Below, one piece after another: positions 54,507 through 64,000 of a stretch of DNA of 64,000 nucleotides. The notes under the pieces were generated by a model. The model worked only from the letters and a program-made list of their open reading frames with translations. It searched no databases and was not told where the DNA came from. How positions within the stretch are numbered: the first letter of the stretch is position 1; each line of letters opens with the position of its first letter. A program made the position numbers and the translations under genes. The DNA is from Motilimonas pumila. Lineage in GTDB: Bacteria > Pseudomonadota > Gammaproteobacteria > Enterobacterales > CBDFNC01. The stretch spans positions 1 to 64,000 of the forward strand of contig NZ_QZCH01000007.1 in the NCBI RefSeq assembly GCF_003596335.1, written 5' to 3'.

Positions 54507-55462
54507 GCTGCTAAAGCCACTTGTGAAATGATATGATCGATCACCTTATTGGCGCTGATGCCGTCGGCTTCTGCTTCATAACTCAGCAATAGACGGTGCC
54601 TAAATACGGGGTAGCAACAGCTGACGATATCGTCAGGGGTGACAAAATCGCGACCATCAAGCCAAGCTCGTGCGCGACTGGTTCTGGCTAATGCTAAAGT
54701 GGCGCGAGGGCTGACACCAAAGCTTATCCAATCTGCAAGTTGTTGAGAGAACTGGCCTGGATGACGTGTGGCCATCACCAGATCAATCAGATATTGCTCT
54801 AAATGCGGCGCCATAGTGACGTTGAGCACTTCTTGGCGTAAAGCAAAAATTTGCTCTGCCGGCAGCTTTTGAATGCCTTTGGCAAAATTCCCCATCACTT
54901 CATTTTGGTTGAGCTGCAAAATTTCACGTTCTGTTTTTGCGTCCGGGTAGTCGAGCTCAAGGTGCATGATAAATCTATCAAGTTGCGCTTCAGGTAGCGG
55001 GTAGGTACCTTCTTGCTCTAAGGGGTTTTGGGTTGCCATGACCAAAAATAGCTTAGGCAGAGCGTACGTTTTTTTGCCAACAGTTACTTGGTGTTCGGCC
55101 ATTGCTTCAAGCAATGCTGATTGCACTTTGGCCGGAGCGCGGTTAATTTCGTCCGCCAAAATGATGTTATGAAACAAAGGGCCGGACTCAAACACAAACT
55201 CGCTAGTTTGTGGTCGGAATATGTCTGTGCCGGTTAAATCTGCCGGCAGTAAGTCGGGGGTAAACTGAACCCGGTGAAAGTCACCTTCGATGCCATCAGC
55301 CAACGCTTTCACTGCTCGCGTCTTGGCCAGTCCAGGCGGTCCTTCCACTATGATGTGGCCATCGGCTAATAGCGCAATTAATAAACTATCGACTAATTCA
55401 CTTTGCCCCAAAATGGCTTTGTTGAGATGGGCTCGGAGCGCTTGGATATGTTGTTTCGACAT
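54503..55462 (-). CDS. moxR: MoxR family AAA+ ATPase
   Basis: The product is 319 residues. Walker A is EGPPGLAKT, Walker B is IILADEINRAPAKVQSALLE, sensor 1 is VMATQNPLEQEGTYPLPEAQ, and the C-terminal lid includes SFGVSPRATLALARTSRARA. It is a chaperone-like ATPase that acts on the vWA proteins encoded next to it. It is the first gene of the operon running to batD, and its start faces fadI across 141 bases. Confidence 0.93.
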   Translation of the reverse strand: MSKQHIQALRAHLNKAILGQSELVDSLLIALLADGHIIVEGPPGLAKTRAVKALADGIEGDFHRVQFTPDLLPADLTGTDIFRPQTSEFVFESGPLFHNIILADEINRAPAKVQSALLEAMAEHQVTVGKKTYALPKLFLVMATQNPLEQEGTYPLPEAQLDRFIMHLELDYPDAKTEREILQLNQNEVMGNFAKGIQKLPAEQIFALRQEVLNVTMAPHLEQYLIDLVMATRHPGQFSQQLADWISFGVSPRATLALARTSRARAWLDGRDFVTPDDIVSCCYPVFRHRLLLSYEAEADGISANKVIDHIISQVALAA

Positions 55463-55603
55463 GAGAAAAAGTTCAGTTTTAAAAGAATATCATTCGATAT
55501 TACCCCTATGCGGCAATTCATCCAAGACTGGCTATGCTTAAATAACTGAAATTTAAAAAACATTTACACAAATTTACGGTTAGTTCTTGTACAGGAAGCA
55601 AGC

Positions 55604-56953
55604 ATGGAGCAGTCTCATAACACAGAGCCCAGCGCACAAAACCTACCTGCATGCGCCGCCATTCGCACGGCGCCAATGCCGCGGGTGGCCATTGTTGCAG
55701 GCCTTCGAACCCCATTTGCTCGTCAACTCACCGCGTACCAAGATGCTAGCGCCTTAGATTTAGGCATCAGCTTAGTCAGTGAGATATTGCGCCGCTCGCC
55801 AGTGGCGCTTTCTGAGTGGCAGCAAGTGGTGTTTGGTCAAGTGATACAGATGCCTCGCGCACCCAACATCGCCAGAGAAATTGTGCTCGCCAGTCGTTTG
55901 CCCGTGTCGACTGACGCATATTCGGTGACGCGGGCCTGCGCCACCAGCTTTCAAGCGTTGACGAGCTTGGCTCAAGGCATTCAAACGGGCGCCATTGATG
56001 CCGGTATTGCCGGCGGCGCGGATTCATCGTCTGTGTTACCCATTGGGGTTAGCAAGCCTTTTGCGAAAGCCTTAGTGCAGCTAAGTAAAGCCAAAAACAT
56101 GGGGGCGAAGATGAGTATCTTGCGCCGCTTGCCATGGCGTCACTTGTTACCTGTTGCTCCCGCTGTGGCTGAATACTCAACCGGCTTAACCATGGGGCAG
56201 TCAGCTGAGCAGATGGCAAAAAGTTGGCATATCAGCCGCCAAGCACAAGACGAATTTGCATTTCGTTCCCATCAACTGGCAGCAAAAGCTTGGCAAGAGG
56301 GGAACCATCGAGATTGGGTCATGCCCACTTGGGTGCCTCCGTTTGCAGCGGGCATTAGCCAGGACAATACCATTCGAGCTGATGTGGCTTTAAAGCGTTA
56401 TCAAGATTTTAAACCGGCGTTTGACAAACGAGGGGGCAGTGTCACTGCGGCTAATTCTACGCCGTTAACTGATGGCGCCGCAGCCATTGGCTTAATGTCA
56501 GAACATAAGGCTAAAGAATTAGGCATCCCTGTGCTGGGTTATATCCGCAGCTGGGCTTATCACGCGAAAGCGGTGCAGCAAGATATGTTAATGGGGCCTG
56601 CGTTTGCCATTCCAAAAGTATTAGACATGGCGGGAATGACGCTGGCTGATTGTAATGTGATTGAAATGCACGAAGCGTTTGCTGCTCAGACCTTGGCTAA
56701 TGTGCAGCGTTTAGAAAGTAAGCAATTTGCTGCCGAGATAGGGCGCACAGAAGCGATTGGCAATATAGATATGGACGTATTTAATCCGTATGGTGGGTCG
56801 CTGGCGTACGGCCATCCCTTTGCTGCTACGGGAGTCAGGTTAATATTGCAGGCTTTGCAGTTCCTTAAACATCGTGGCGGCGGAGTGGGACTTACCTCGG
56901 CGTGTGCCGCGGGTGGACTGGGTGTGGCAATGGTCGTGGAGGTAGAGGAATGA
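55604..56953 (+). CDS. fadI: 3-ketoacyl-CoA thiolase, alternate beta-oxidation complex
   Basis: The product is 449 residues. The nucleophile Cys lies in [19 protein letters not shown], with [18 protein letters not shown] and [14 protein letters not shown], and the second Cys in [10 protein letters not shown]. The 430-450 residue length and the fadJ partner identify FadI rather than FadA. Together with FadJ it cleaves 3-ketoacyl-CoA. Its stop overlaps the fadJ start at ATGA. Confidence 0.93.
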   Translation: MEQSHNTEPSAQNLPACAAIRTAPMPRVAIVAGLRTPFARQLTAYQDASALDLGISLVSEILRRSPVALSEWQQVVFGQVIQMPRAPNIAREIVLASRLPVSTDAYSVTRACATSFQALTSLAQGIQTGAIDAGIAGGADSSSVLPIGVSKPFAKALVQLSKAKNMGAKMSILRRLPWRHLLPVAPAVAEYSTGLTMGQSAEQMAKSWHISRQAQDEFAFRSHQLAAKAWQEGNHRDWVMPTWVPPFAAGISQDNTIRADVALKRYQDFKPAFDKRGGSVTAANSTPLTDGAAAIGLMSEHKAKELGIPVLGYIRSWAYHAKAVQQDMLMGPAFAIPKVLDMAGMTLADCNVIEMHEAFAAQTLANVQRLESKQFAAEIGRTEAIGNIDMDVFNPYGGSLAYGHPFAATGVRLILQALQFLKHRGGGVGLTSACAAGGLGVAMVVEVEE

Positions 56954-59130
56954 GTGATAAAGCAATGGCAGCCCAGTTGCTGCAAACTCCTACTCTCAGG
57001 CTACATTACCGAATTGATAGCAGCGGTTTGACTGCAGAAGACGAGTATTATCAAGCGCACAGCCAAACTAAAATTGCGCGCTTGGTGATATCCAGCCCTC
57101 AGCAGCGCCATAATACGTTTGATCAACAAAGTATCGAGGACATGGCCTTGATACTTGATGCTTTGGAATCAGACAACACCCTAAAAGGCTTGATCATTAC
57201 CAGTAATAAATCAGGCTGTTTTATCGCCGGGGCCGATATCAATATGCTCGATGATTGTCGTCAATATCAACAAGCCTTTGAGTTAGCGCGCCAAGGACAA
57301 CACTTGTTTGAGCGCTTGAGCAAACTGCGATTTCCGGTTGTCGCCGCCATTGATGGTGTGTGCTTGGGCGGAGGTTACGAGTTGGCTTTGGCGTGCACTG
57401 CGCGCGTGACCAGTGACAGTAGTCACACTAAGATAGGCCTACCTGAAGTACAGCTTGGCTTACTGCCTGGCAGTGGTGGTACGCAAAGGCTGCCACGACT
57501 TATTGGCTGCGCCCAGGCGTTGCAAGTTATTATGACGGGAAAGCAATATCGCCCCGCGCAAGCCCTGCGCCTGGGCATGGTGGACAAAGTTGTTCCCGCG
57601 GAGGCGCTTCTCAAGGCTGCCATGACAATGGTGAATCAAAAACTGACGCGGTCAGCGCCATCGTTTATTCAAAATAATGCCCTCGCCAGATCATTTATCT
57701 TTCGTCAAGCGAACGCGCAAGGGATGAAACAGAGTCAGGGCCATTACCCGGCCGTGCCAGCCATTATTGCAGCTTGTCGCAGCGCTTATCTACGCCGTTC
57801 AAAAGCGGTGCCATCGCCTGGAGAGATAATAGAGGCAGAACATTTTGCGCAGTTAGTCATGAGCCCCGAGTCGCAAGCTCTTAGGCGGCTTTTTTTGGCT
57901 CAAACTGCCATCAAACAAGGGGGCAAACCGGCCGCCAGCAAGGTAGACCAAGTGCTCGTATTAGGAGCGGGGTTAATGGGGGCGGGAATCGCGTTAGTGA
58001 GCGCAAATCAAGGCCGCTGGGACGTTAATATTAACGACTTGTCTGAGGCTGCGATAGCGCAAGCTATGGCATATAGTTACCGTTATTTTGAGCAAAAACA
58101 GCGCCGAGGTTATATTTCTCAAGGAGAGCTTAATCAGTCCATGGCACGCTTTAGCGGCGCCTTGAGCCTGACTCATTTAGGCAAAGTGGACGTGGTGTTT
58201 GAAGCCATTTATGAGGATCTAGCGGCCAAACAACAGGCTCTCAAGCAAGTTGAACATTTATTAGTGAAAGGGGCGGTTTTTGCCAGTAATACGTCCTCGA
58301 TCCCTATTGCTGAAATTGCCAAAGGCAGTCAGTATCCGGCGCAAGTCATAGGGCTGCATTATTTCAGCCCAGTAGAAAAAATGCCTTTGGTAGAAGTGAT
58401 ACCTCATCAAGGAACGAGCAAAGCCACTTTACAACAGACACTAACATTGGCGCATCAACAGGGTAAAACGGCCATAGTCGTCAAAGACAGTGCGGGCTTT
58501 TACGTGAACCGAATTCTAGCCCCTTACATTAATGAAGCCATGAAGTTATTGATGTCTGGTGAATCAGTGCAAAAGGTTGACCAAGCATTAACGCAGTTTG
58601 GTTTCCCGGTCGGGCCGTTCAAGTTATTGGATGAAGTTGGGCTGGATATTGCGGCCCATATCGCCCCGATTTTACAGCAGCACTTAGGCTCACGCTTTAC
58701 GCCAGCTAACGGCTTTGACATTTTACTCGAACAGGGGCGCCTCGGTAAAAAAGTGCAGCGTGGCTTTTACATGTATCAGGGCAGAAACAAGGACCGGCAT
58801 ACCGATGCCAGAGTCATGGCAGAACTGAAAGTGAAATACGCCAACCTTGTCAGTGAGTCAGACATTGTTTGGCGTTGCGTCATTCTGATGTTGTTGGAGG
58901 TCTTAAGGTGTCTCGATGAAGCCGTTGTTGAGTCAGACCAAGCTGCCGATATAGGCGCGGTTTTTGGCATCGGATTTCCGCCATATTGGGGCGGCCCTAT
59001 TCAAATGGCTCGGACATTAGGGGCTAAACAGATCGAGCAAAAATGCCGCGATTTAAGCCAGCGTTTTGGCGAGCGATTCACGTTAGAGGAACGCTTACAA
59101 GACGTATTGCACAGCGTTATAGAGGCATAA
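56950..59130 (+). CDS. fadJ: Fatty acid oxidation complex alpha subunit FadJ
   Basis: The product is 726 residues from ATG 56950; a longer frame back to 56902 lies inside fadI. The N-terminal enoyl-CoA hydratase domain ([52 protein letters not shown]) is followed by the 3-hydroxyacyl-CoA dehydrogenase domain ([51 protein letters not shown]). It hydrates and oxidises enoyl-CoA in the FadIJ complex. Confidence 0.95.
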   Translation: MSDKAMAAQLLQTPTLRLHYRIDSSGLTAEDEYYQAHSQTKIARLVISSPQQRHNTFDQQSIEDMALILDALESDNTLKGLIITSNKSGCFIAGADINMLDDCRQYQQAFELARQGQHLFERLSKLRFPVVAAIDGVCLGGGYELALACTARVTSDSSHTKIGLPEVQLGLLPGSGGTQRLPRLIGCAQALQVIMTGKQYRPAQALRLGMVDKVVPAEALLKAAMTMVNQKLTRSAPSFIQNNALARSFIFRQANAQGMKQSQGHYPAVPAIIAACRSAYLRRSKAVPSPGEIIEAEHFAQLVMSPESQALRRLFLAQTAIKQGGKPAASKVDQVLVLGAGLMGAGIALVSANQGRWDVNINDLSEAAIAQAMAYSYRYFEQKQRRGYISQGELNQSMARFSGALSLTHLGKVDVVFEAIYEDLAAKQQALKQVEHLLVKGAVFASNTSSIPIAEIAKGSQYPAQVIGLHYFSPVEKMPLVEVIPHQGTSKATLQQTLTLAHQQGKTAIVVKDSAGFYVNRILAPYINEAMKLLMSGESVQKVDQALTQFGFPVGPFKLLDEVGLDIAAHIAPILQQHLGSRFTPANGFDILLEQGRLGKKVQRGFYMYQGRNKDRHTDARVMAELKVKYANLVSESDIVWRCVILMLLEVLRCLDEAVVESDQAADIGAVFGIGFPPYWGGPIQMARTLGAKQIEQKCRDLSQRFGERFTLEERLQDVLHSVIEA

Positions 59131-59243
59131 ATGCAGCGAAGCTTTAATCGTGCTACCTCTAAATAGGTGTTTTGCGACAATGTTGATAAATAGCAATTTT
59201 TGCCAAAAGGTTAGGGCTATAATGGCTAAAAAAGGAGTCTTTT

Positions 59244-59390
59244 ATGAGTACGTTAGAATCAGTTATTTGGCACGTTTTGGGCTATTCAGCGATGCCTTTT
59301 ATTTTTTTGATGGGCTTTTTAGGGGTATGTGTTGCCTCGATTTATATCCTCAAGGTTTGCGGTGCTAAGCCTGTTGAAGCGCAAAAATAA
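59244..59390 (+). CDS. TIGR02808-type short membrane protein
   Basis: The product is 48 residues. AAAGGAG lies 6 bases before ATG 59244. The sequence starts MSTLESVIWHVLGYSAMPFI and continues FLMGFLGVCVASIYILKVCG before a short polar end. The opening matches the short TIGR02808 family as I remember it from Shewanella and Vibrio. It has one membrane helix. The gene is easily missed because of its size. A strong terminator follows directly. Confidence 0.75.
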   Translation: MSTLESVIWHVLGYSAMPFIFLMGFLGVCVASIYILKVCGAKPVEAQK

Positions 59391-59397
59391 TCGTTAG

Positions 59398-59426
59398 AAG
59401 GCAGCATGCCTCGCATGCTGCCTTTT
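59398..59426 (+). terminator. Terminator of the 48-residue membrane protein gene
   Basis: AAGGCAGCATGC-CTC-GCATGCTGCCTT is a perfect 12-bp stem with TTTT, eight bases after the stop. Confidence 0.85.
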
Positions 59427-59505
59427 CTATCTTGCCTGTTTAGCCTACTACTATGCTTTTACTGTTCAACCTTCAGTTTTAGCTAACAAGCTTGTCGTTG
59501 ATTCC

Positions 59506-59796
59506 TTACGCAATGTTTGACATTTCATGGACGGTAAAGGCCGCCACCTTGCCTTCTGTTTCACTCATGTAGTCTTTTAAGTGTTGATTCTCCATATGGT
59601 CGCGCCACAGTTCACGGCTTTGCCAATTTTCATAAAACACAAAATGGGCTGGGTTTTCGTTGTCTTGATGTAAGTCGTAGTTAACACAGCCCACCTCTGA
59701 GCGGGTGATATCAATTAGTTTAATTAAAGCGGCTTTGACTGTGTCAATATGATCTTGGTGTGCATGGATATGGGCAATTATGGTCAGAGTGGGCAT
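59506..59796 (-). CDS. Antibiotic biosynthesis monooxygenase (ABM)/YgiN-like protein
   Basis: The product is 96 residues from ATG 59796, chosen over 59844 because CTGGAG precedes it. The ferredoxin-like ABM fold is indicated by LTIIAHIHAHQDHIDTVKAA, SEVGCVNYDLHQDNENPAHF and FYENWQSRELWRDHMENQHL. Members include quinol monooxygenases such as YgiN, which act without cofactors. It is a single gene. The substrate is not known. Confidence 0.85.
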   Translation of the reverse strand: MPTLTIIAHIHAHQDHIDTVKAALIKLIDITRSEVGCVNYDLHQDNENPAHFVFYENWQSRELWRDHMENQHLKDYMSETEGKVAAFTVHEMSNIA

Positions 59797-59884
59797 CAAT
59801 TCTCCAGATAATATAATTAATCGCAGGTTAGTCATTATAGTCAACTGAAAGCCCGGTCAGCATTTATATATGTAGGGGAATGCC

Positions 59885-60028
59885 ATGATATTTACTATCC
59901 CACCCTCTGCTTATACTAATCTAGATTTTGCCTTTACCAATGCAGATGATGGGTTTGCGATTGACGCGACTGAAGACGTCATAAACCGAGGCAGGGGACA
60001 AGGGTATAACCTAGCCGTAATGCAGTAG
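59885..60028 (+). CDS. Possible 47-residue orphan protein
   Basis: ATG 59885 is preceded by AGGGGA at proper spacing, and the frame runs 47 codons (MIFTIPPSAYTNLDFAFTNA onward) to TAG 60026. Its composition is protein-like, but there is no recognised family, signal peptide or membrane segment. It could be real or a remnant. Confidence 0.3.
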   Translation: MIFTIPPSAYTNLDFAFTNADDGFAIDATEDVINRGRGQGYNLAVMQ

Positions 60029-60099
60029 AATTACTGAATATTTTCACTGCCCTTAAGGTTATGCTAGCTATGTTCAAGCATTTTTTAGTACTTAATTAA

Positions 60100-60753
60100 A
60101 TGAATAATATAAAGCATAAAACCGTACTGGTGGTCGGCGGCGCAAATGGAGGTGGCCGTTCGTTCGTAGAATTTGCCGCTGCGCAAGGCGCAAAACACAT
60201 TGTTATTTGGGACTTGGACGAAACCGGTATGCAGCATTTGGTGCAGCAAACCGCTCGGACTGACTGCCAATTGCATACGTTTCGTGTGGACGTTAATAAT
60301 CCACATTTTGTCGAGGCTGCCCTAGAGTACGTGTTCGGTAAAGTCGGAGGGGTTGATGTTTTGGTCAACAACGTTAGACCCAGCACCGAGTTCTTAAACT
60401 GTAAAGGGCTAGGTAAAAAAATGTCTAGTGCATTGGTTGCGCCAATGAATATTACGCGTGCTGTGATCGATAATATGGCGCATTTGCAGCAAGCTTCCAT
60501 TATCAACATTGTGTCGGGACGAAATACGTCTTGCCCCCATGCTGATGATAATTATTGTCACAGCTTATGCCCTTTGCAATTGTGGTCACAAGAATTAAGC
60601 GCTGAGATGCAGCAATCATTACCACATATTAAAGTACAGACCTTGTTGAAGTTTCATTTTGATGCGAGCTTGGAAAAATCAGCTATACGTACTTTTTGGC
60701 ATCAGTTGTCGGCTCAAATTAAAGCTGTGTCGGTAAACCCTGCGCGGGTTTAG
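60100..60753 (+). CDS. Short-chain dehydrogenase/reductase-like protein lacking the catalytic Lys
   Basis: The product is 217 residues. The N-terminal Rossmann fold reads TVLVVGGANGGGRSFVEFAA, followed by HIVIWDLDE and VDVLVNNVRPSTE, so it belongs to the SDR superfamily. The serine strand is IINIVSGRN. Where a YxxxK motif should follow, the sequence has DDNYCHSLCPL: a tyrosine but no lysine at +4. It may be non-catalytic or bind a different ligand. The stop overlaps the M16 peptidase stop region on the other strand. Confidence 0.7.
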   Translation: MNNIKHKTVLVVGGANGGGRSFVEFAAAQGAKHIVIWDLDETGMQHLVQQTARTDCQLHTFRVDVNNPHFVEAALEYVFGKVGGVDVLVNNVRPSTEFLNCKGLGKKMSSALVAPMNITRAVIDNMAHLQQASIINIVSGRNTSCPHADDNYCHSLCPLQLWSQELSAEMQQSLPHIKVQTLLKFHFDASLEKSAIRTFWHQLSAQIKAVSVNPARV

Positions 60754-63521
60754 TTAATAAACTTCTTGGCGCTGCTTCTAAAACTGTCCGCTTCTTCGAT
60801 GGCTTTACCTATGGTCAAGGGTGCATGGCTCTCGTGTGCCTGACCTTGGCTGCAGACAATGAGACGATCAGAAAAACGCGACTTTAGGCTCACAACAAAG
60901 CGTATTAGATCTGCTCGAGACAGCTTATCTATTGCGTCGGCAACTTGTTCACGCTGGCTAAACTGCCAATCTTTATTGCCTATGCTCACCCAATAACGTT
61001 GGCTTCGCGCTTTAAGATTAGTGTCAGGCTCGCGCATTTTAGCGATCAAACCTTGTCGGCTCATGTCCCATTGCGCTTGCGATAATTCCATTAATACTAA
61101 GTGAAAGCTATCAATGAATTCATTGATGCAATTTAGCAAATGTTCGGGGCTTGCGACTGGGCTTTGTACGTAGAAAATGATCCCCGGATGGCGGTTTAAT
61201 GGCAGGTTACCACTGCCAACAACATACCCTAATTGTTGTTGGGTTCTGAGTTCATGGAAAAACCCAGAAGACATAATATGATTGGCTAACGTATACAATG
61301 CGATGGACAATGAAGCGGTGTCGCTAGACTGGTAATACACTATCATGGCGGAATCGTTATGGTCGCAGTGCACTTGCCTTACCAGGCTGCCTTGACCAGA
61401 TATATCGACCAGGCGGCGCTGGGTTTCAGCGCCGGGAGCGGCGTTTGGCGCCAGCTCTTTTTGCAAATAAGTTGATAACTCTTCCACTTCACCTTGCAAC
61501 CAATCTCCGTGTGCCAGGACTTCAACGTGCACCTGTTGATAAAGCGCTTCAATAAAGCCTGGCATTTCATCCAGGGATACGTCTTCTAGTGCGGCCGCTA
61601 GATCCACTGCTGGTGGGTTAGCCGGTTGCAGCAAAGAGGTCAATTGGCTGAACAGTTGAGAAATGGGTTTACCTTTCTTTTGATTATGCCAATTGCGAAT
61701 CAACTGCTGTTTGATAATCGCGAAGCGTTGAGGGTCGACTTTACCAAATTTTCGGGCACTGAGAATCAGCTGTAAAAGCAGTGGTAGTTTAGCCGTAAAA
61801 CCGCTCAAATGAAGAGTAAATCCGCCTTGATGGGCGTATATACGATAGCCTAAGCCTGCAATTTCAGCGGGGTAAGTTAATTCAGATAAATGGTCTAAAA
61901 ACAGCTCTACGGCAATACGGGTGAGGGCGATATTTCGCACATTTTTCACTGCATGCTCACAATCCACCGCGATGTATAAGCTGCCTTTAGGCACGTTGAA
62001 CTGTTCATCTTTTTTGTACCATACCCGATATCCTGGCTTGTCAGTTAACAAGGTCGGAATATTGGGGCCTGGCGCTTGCGGGCGCGGCGCAATATTGTGG
62101 GCAATAAAGGGGTTGGCAGGGGGCAAGGCGAGGGCAAGCGGCGTTTGCGCTTTTTGCCAGCGACTTAACCGAGTGGTATCAATCACTTCAACCCGGTAAG
62201 GCGTGTGATACCAACGCGCTGTGCGATCCGTGTCTTGGCCTTGGGCGCTGATCAGCATTCTTAGGTTGTCAGGCCTAAAGTAGTCCAGCATATTCCGGAT
62301 CAACGTTTCGTCGTAATTGGCCATCACGTAATCGCCGTAAATGACGTCTTGGGCTGGATAATGATGCATGTTAATGGCCAGGTGCGAAACGAGATCAATG
62401 GCGCGGCCAACTTCCTGAAATTGAAAGGCTTGCTCGACAATGGCATGTTTTTCTTGGTAGCGCCAACGGTCAATACCTTGTCCTTTAATCAGCGCGATAT
62501 AGCCAAAAAGGGCTTCGATAATGTCATCAACATGGCTTAAGCCTTCGTCCGTCAGGCTAAATGACACGCTGAAATCTTTGAAGTTAGAACCGCTGATCCC
62601 GCCCCCTGCGCTCAGAGTGTTGATCCAACCTTGTTGTTTGAGCACGGAAAATAAGCTCTTCGGGTATTCATTGCCCAGTAGGTGACTGAGGTAAGTCAGT
62701 GGCTTGGTTTGGTAATACTGCGAGATATCCGGTAACGCAAAAGACACAAACAGTTTTTTGGTGTCTTTAACAGGGTTAACTTTGATTTCTAACGTGAGCT
62801 CTTTGGGGGTGTACAGAGGGGCTTTGATCTTCCACTTTGGCAATTGGCGATCTATCACGGCACCGAACATTGCTCGGCACAATTGTTCCAGTTGGTCTAA
62901 TGAAGTGGGAGCAAGTAACACTAAACTCATGCGAGAGCTGCAGTATTCTTGCTCATAAAATGCCAGTAGTTCATCACGGGCCTTACGGCCATCAAAGTCA
63001 GCAAGGGTTTGCAAATTACCGACCGAAAATTTGGCAAATGGGTGCGCTGGGTTAGTGGTTTCTTTATTTACTTGATATTGACGACGCACATCGTCTTTGA
63101 GTTTAAGCTGGTATTCTGACTCGATGGCTTGACGCTCTTTATCCACCTGTTCTTCGGTAAATAAAGGCGCAATAAAAAACTGCGCAAAGCGATCCAGTGC
63201 TGGTTCAAAATATTCCGCTTCAATATCGAAAAAGAAATTGGTGAACTCGGTGCCTGTCCAAGCATTGTGATGACCGCCATGGCGACTTATAAAGTCTTGG
63301 TAATCGCCACTTTGAGGATATTTTTCGGTGCCCAGAAACAGCATATGTTCCAGGAAATGAGACATGCCTTCACGATCGTCCGGATCGTGAAAGTGGCCGA
63401 CATTGACGGCCATCGCAGCTGCCGCAGTGGCCGCTGCACTGTCGTGAACTAGTAACACCTTGAGACCATTCGCTAAGGTGAGGTGACGATATGCTTTGCT
63501 ATCATTCGGGCTTTTATGCAC
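60750..63521 (-). CDS. Insulinase/pitrilysin-type M16 metallopeptidase
   Basis: The product is 923 residues from GTG 63521, which has GGAG upstream and gives the family-typical start VHKSPNDSKAYRHLTLANGL. A frame from 63575 would add 18 residues. The inverted zinc motif HxxEH is GMSHFLEHMLFLGTEKYPQS, with the third ligand Glu in DKERQAIESEYQ. Four M16 domains are present, with the inactive C-terminal half including RTQQQLGYVVGSGN. No signal peptide is obvious, so cytoplasmic location is likely, unlike periplasmic PtrA. It probably degrades peptides. Confidence 0.92.
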   Translation of the reverse strand: MHKSPNDSKAYRHLTLANGLKVLLVHDSAAATAAAAMAVNVGHFHDPDDREGMSHFLEHMLFLGTEKYPQSGDYQDFISRHGGHHNAWTGTEFTNFFFDIEAEYFEPALDRFAQFFIAPLFTEEQVDKERQAIESEYQLKLKDDVRRQYQVNKETTNPAHPFAKFSVGNLQTLADFDGRKARDELLAFYEQEYCSSRMSLVLLAPTSLDQLEQLCRAMFGAVIDRQLPKWKIKAPLYTPKELTLEIKVNPVKDTKKLFVSFALPDISQYYQTKPLTYLSHLLGNEYPKSLFSVLKQQGWINTLSAGGGISGSNFKDFSVSFSLTDEGLSHVDDIIEALFGYIALIKGQGIDRWRYQEKHAIVEQAFQFQEVGRAIDLVSHLAINMHHYPAQDVIYGDYVMANYDETLIRNMLDYFRPDNLRMLISAQGQDTDRTARWYHTPYRVEVIDTTRLSRWQKAQTPLALALPPANPFIAHNIAPRPQAPGPNIPTLLTDKPGYRVWYKKDEQFNVPKGSLYIAVDCEHAVKNVRNIALTRIAVELFLDHLSELTYPAEIAGLGYRIYAHQGGFTLHLSGFTAKLPLLLQLILSARKFGKVDPQRFAIIKQQLIRNWHNQKKGKPISQLFSQLTSLLQPANPPAVDLAAALEDVSLDEMPGFIEALYQQVHVEVLAHGDWLQGEVEELSTYLQKELAPNAAPGAETQRRLVDISGQGSLVRQVHCDHNDSAMIVYYQSSDTASLSIALYTLANHIMSSGFFHELRTQQQLGYVVGSGNLPLNRHPGIIFYVQSPVASPEHLLNCINEFIDSFHLVLMELSQAQWDMSRQGLIAKMREPDTNLKARSQRYWVSIGNKDWQFSQREQVADAIDKLSRADLIRFVVSLKSRFSDRLIVCSQGQAHESHAPLTIGKAIEEADSFRSSAKKFIN

Positions 63522-63722
63522 GGCGTACTCCGGGGGTAGTATCGGGCAGGCGAGGTCAAGCCTGAATGCACCCAAAAGTGTAATTTTGTGTGAGACAACA
63601 ATCCATTATTAACAGGATATCAGAGAGTTGCAAATGATTATGATAAATTTGAACGCTGCCACTTTTAACTCAAAGCCATCACACGTAAACTACCTACTTT
63701 AGTATTTGTTTAGGCTATGCTC

Positions 63723-64000
63723 ATGCAAGTGTATATTATGCGCCACGGTCAAGCTGAAATGTTAGCCAAAACTGACGCTCAACGCCCGTTAACTGCAACC
63801 GGCAAACATGAATCTGAAGCCATGGCCCACTGGCTTGCGCCGCAACTCAGTCACCTGGAAGTAATAGGACACAGTCCGTACTTAAGAGCCGAGCAGACCT
63901 TTGCGGCTATTTCTCCTTTGTTACCCACAGCAGATAAAACCGTTGAGCTGCAACACTTGATCCCCTCAGGTAACGTACACAAAGTGACCAATTTTATCTA
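63723..64000 (+). CDS. sixA: Phosphohistidine phosphatase SixA (cut by window end)
   Basis: The first 92 codons are present. The N-terminal RHG motif of the histidine phosphatase family is QVYIMRHGQAEMLAKTDAQR with PLTATGKHES following, and the conserved SPYLRAEQTF occurs at about residues 49-58. SixA dephosphorylates phosphohistidine carriers such as NPr in the nitrogen PTS. ATG 63723 is chosen with AGG eight bases upstream; ATG 63717 is an in-frame alternative. It often lies near fadIJ in Shewanella and Vibrio. Confidence 0.93.
   Translation, partial: MQVYIMRHGQAEMLAKTDAQRPLTATGKHESEAMAHWLAPQLSHLEVIGHSPYLRAEQTFAAISPLLPTADKTVELQHLIPSGNVHKVTNFI

Noticed and set aside
55463-55603. FadR or PsrA operator upstream of fadI
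   Set aside because: I looked for an inverted repeat of either type and found no convincing match.
63633-63651. Possible Fur box (AAATGATTATGATAAATTT) between the M16 peptidase and sixA
   Set aside because: Only about 9 of 14 half-site bases match the 7-1-7 consensus, and no iron gene is adjacent.

Overview
The window looks like a chromosomal segment of a marine gammaproteobacterium near the Alteromonadales/Vibrionales (Shewanella, Ferrimonas or Motilimonas type). I infer this from family content and gene order (nrdAB-yfaE, ubiG divergent from gyrA, serC-hisC-aroA, cmk-rpsA-ihfB-lapAB-pyrF, queC/queE, fadIJ, sixA), not from a database search. There is no rRNA, tRNA or CRISPR array that I can see.

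Region 1 (1-8.4 kb) is accessory. It opens with the 3' end and right inverted repeat of an ISAs1-family insertion sequence lying inside an integron attC-like site. Three same-strand cassette-type genes follow (secreted protein, SAM methyltransferase, aminoglycoside phosphotransferase-like kinase), separated by decayed attC-like sequences. Next come a DUF3565 gene, a membrane methyltransferase, a lipoprotein with a small membrane protein, a DUF6882 gene, and a DUF1275/HPP membrane-protein pair divergent from a TetR repressor with two palindromic operators. A second, frameshifted ISAs1-type remnant at 7.8-8.1 kb closes the segment in the same orientation as the first.

Region 2 (8.4-31.5 kb) is mostly core. 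It has a GH18 chitinase with two chitin-binding modules, an S41 peptidase, pdxH, and the class Ia ribonucleotide reductase locus with NrdR and DnaA sites. Then come ubiG, gyrA (with a small tandem insertion), serC, a hisC2-type aminotransferase, aroA, fbp, cmk, rpsA with autoregulatory-type leader hairpins, ihfB, lapA, lapB and pyrF.

Region 3 (31.8-39.9 kb) is a type IV pilus minor-pilin and tip-adhesin operon (pilV, pilW, pilX, pilY1, pilE, tapY2-like). An inverted fimT-like gene and a rhombosortase follow after a roughly 700-bp gap without a gene.

Region 4 (39.9-47 kb) carries a DTW-domain tRNA-modification enzyme, queC and queE (queuosine), a DUF3820 protein, galE, hns, a lysine riboswitch in front of an NhaC-superfamily transporter (LysW type), and an EAL-HDOD signalling protein.

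Region 5 (47-55.5 kb) is one long minus-strand block: MoxR, DUF58, DUF4381, BatA, a BatB/BatC fusion with 42-nt coding repeats, and BatD, followed by an ECF sigma factor overlapping a DUF3379 membrane protein. Region 6 (55.5-64 kb) has fadI-fadJ (beta-oxidation), a 48-residue membrane peptide, a quinol-monooxygenase-like protein, an SDR lacking the usual catalytic lysine, a large M16 metalloprotease, and the 5' part of sixA cut by the window end.
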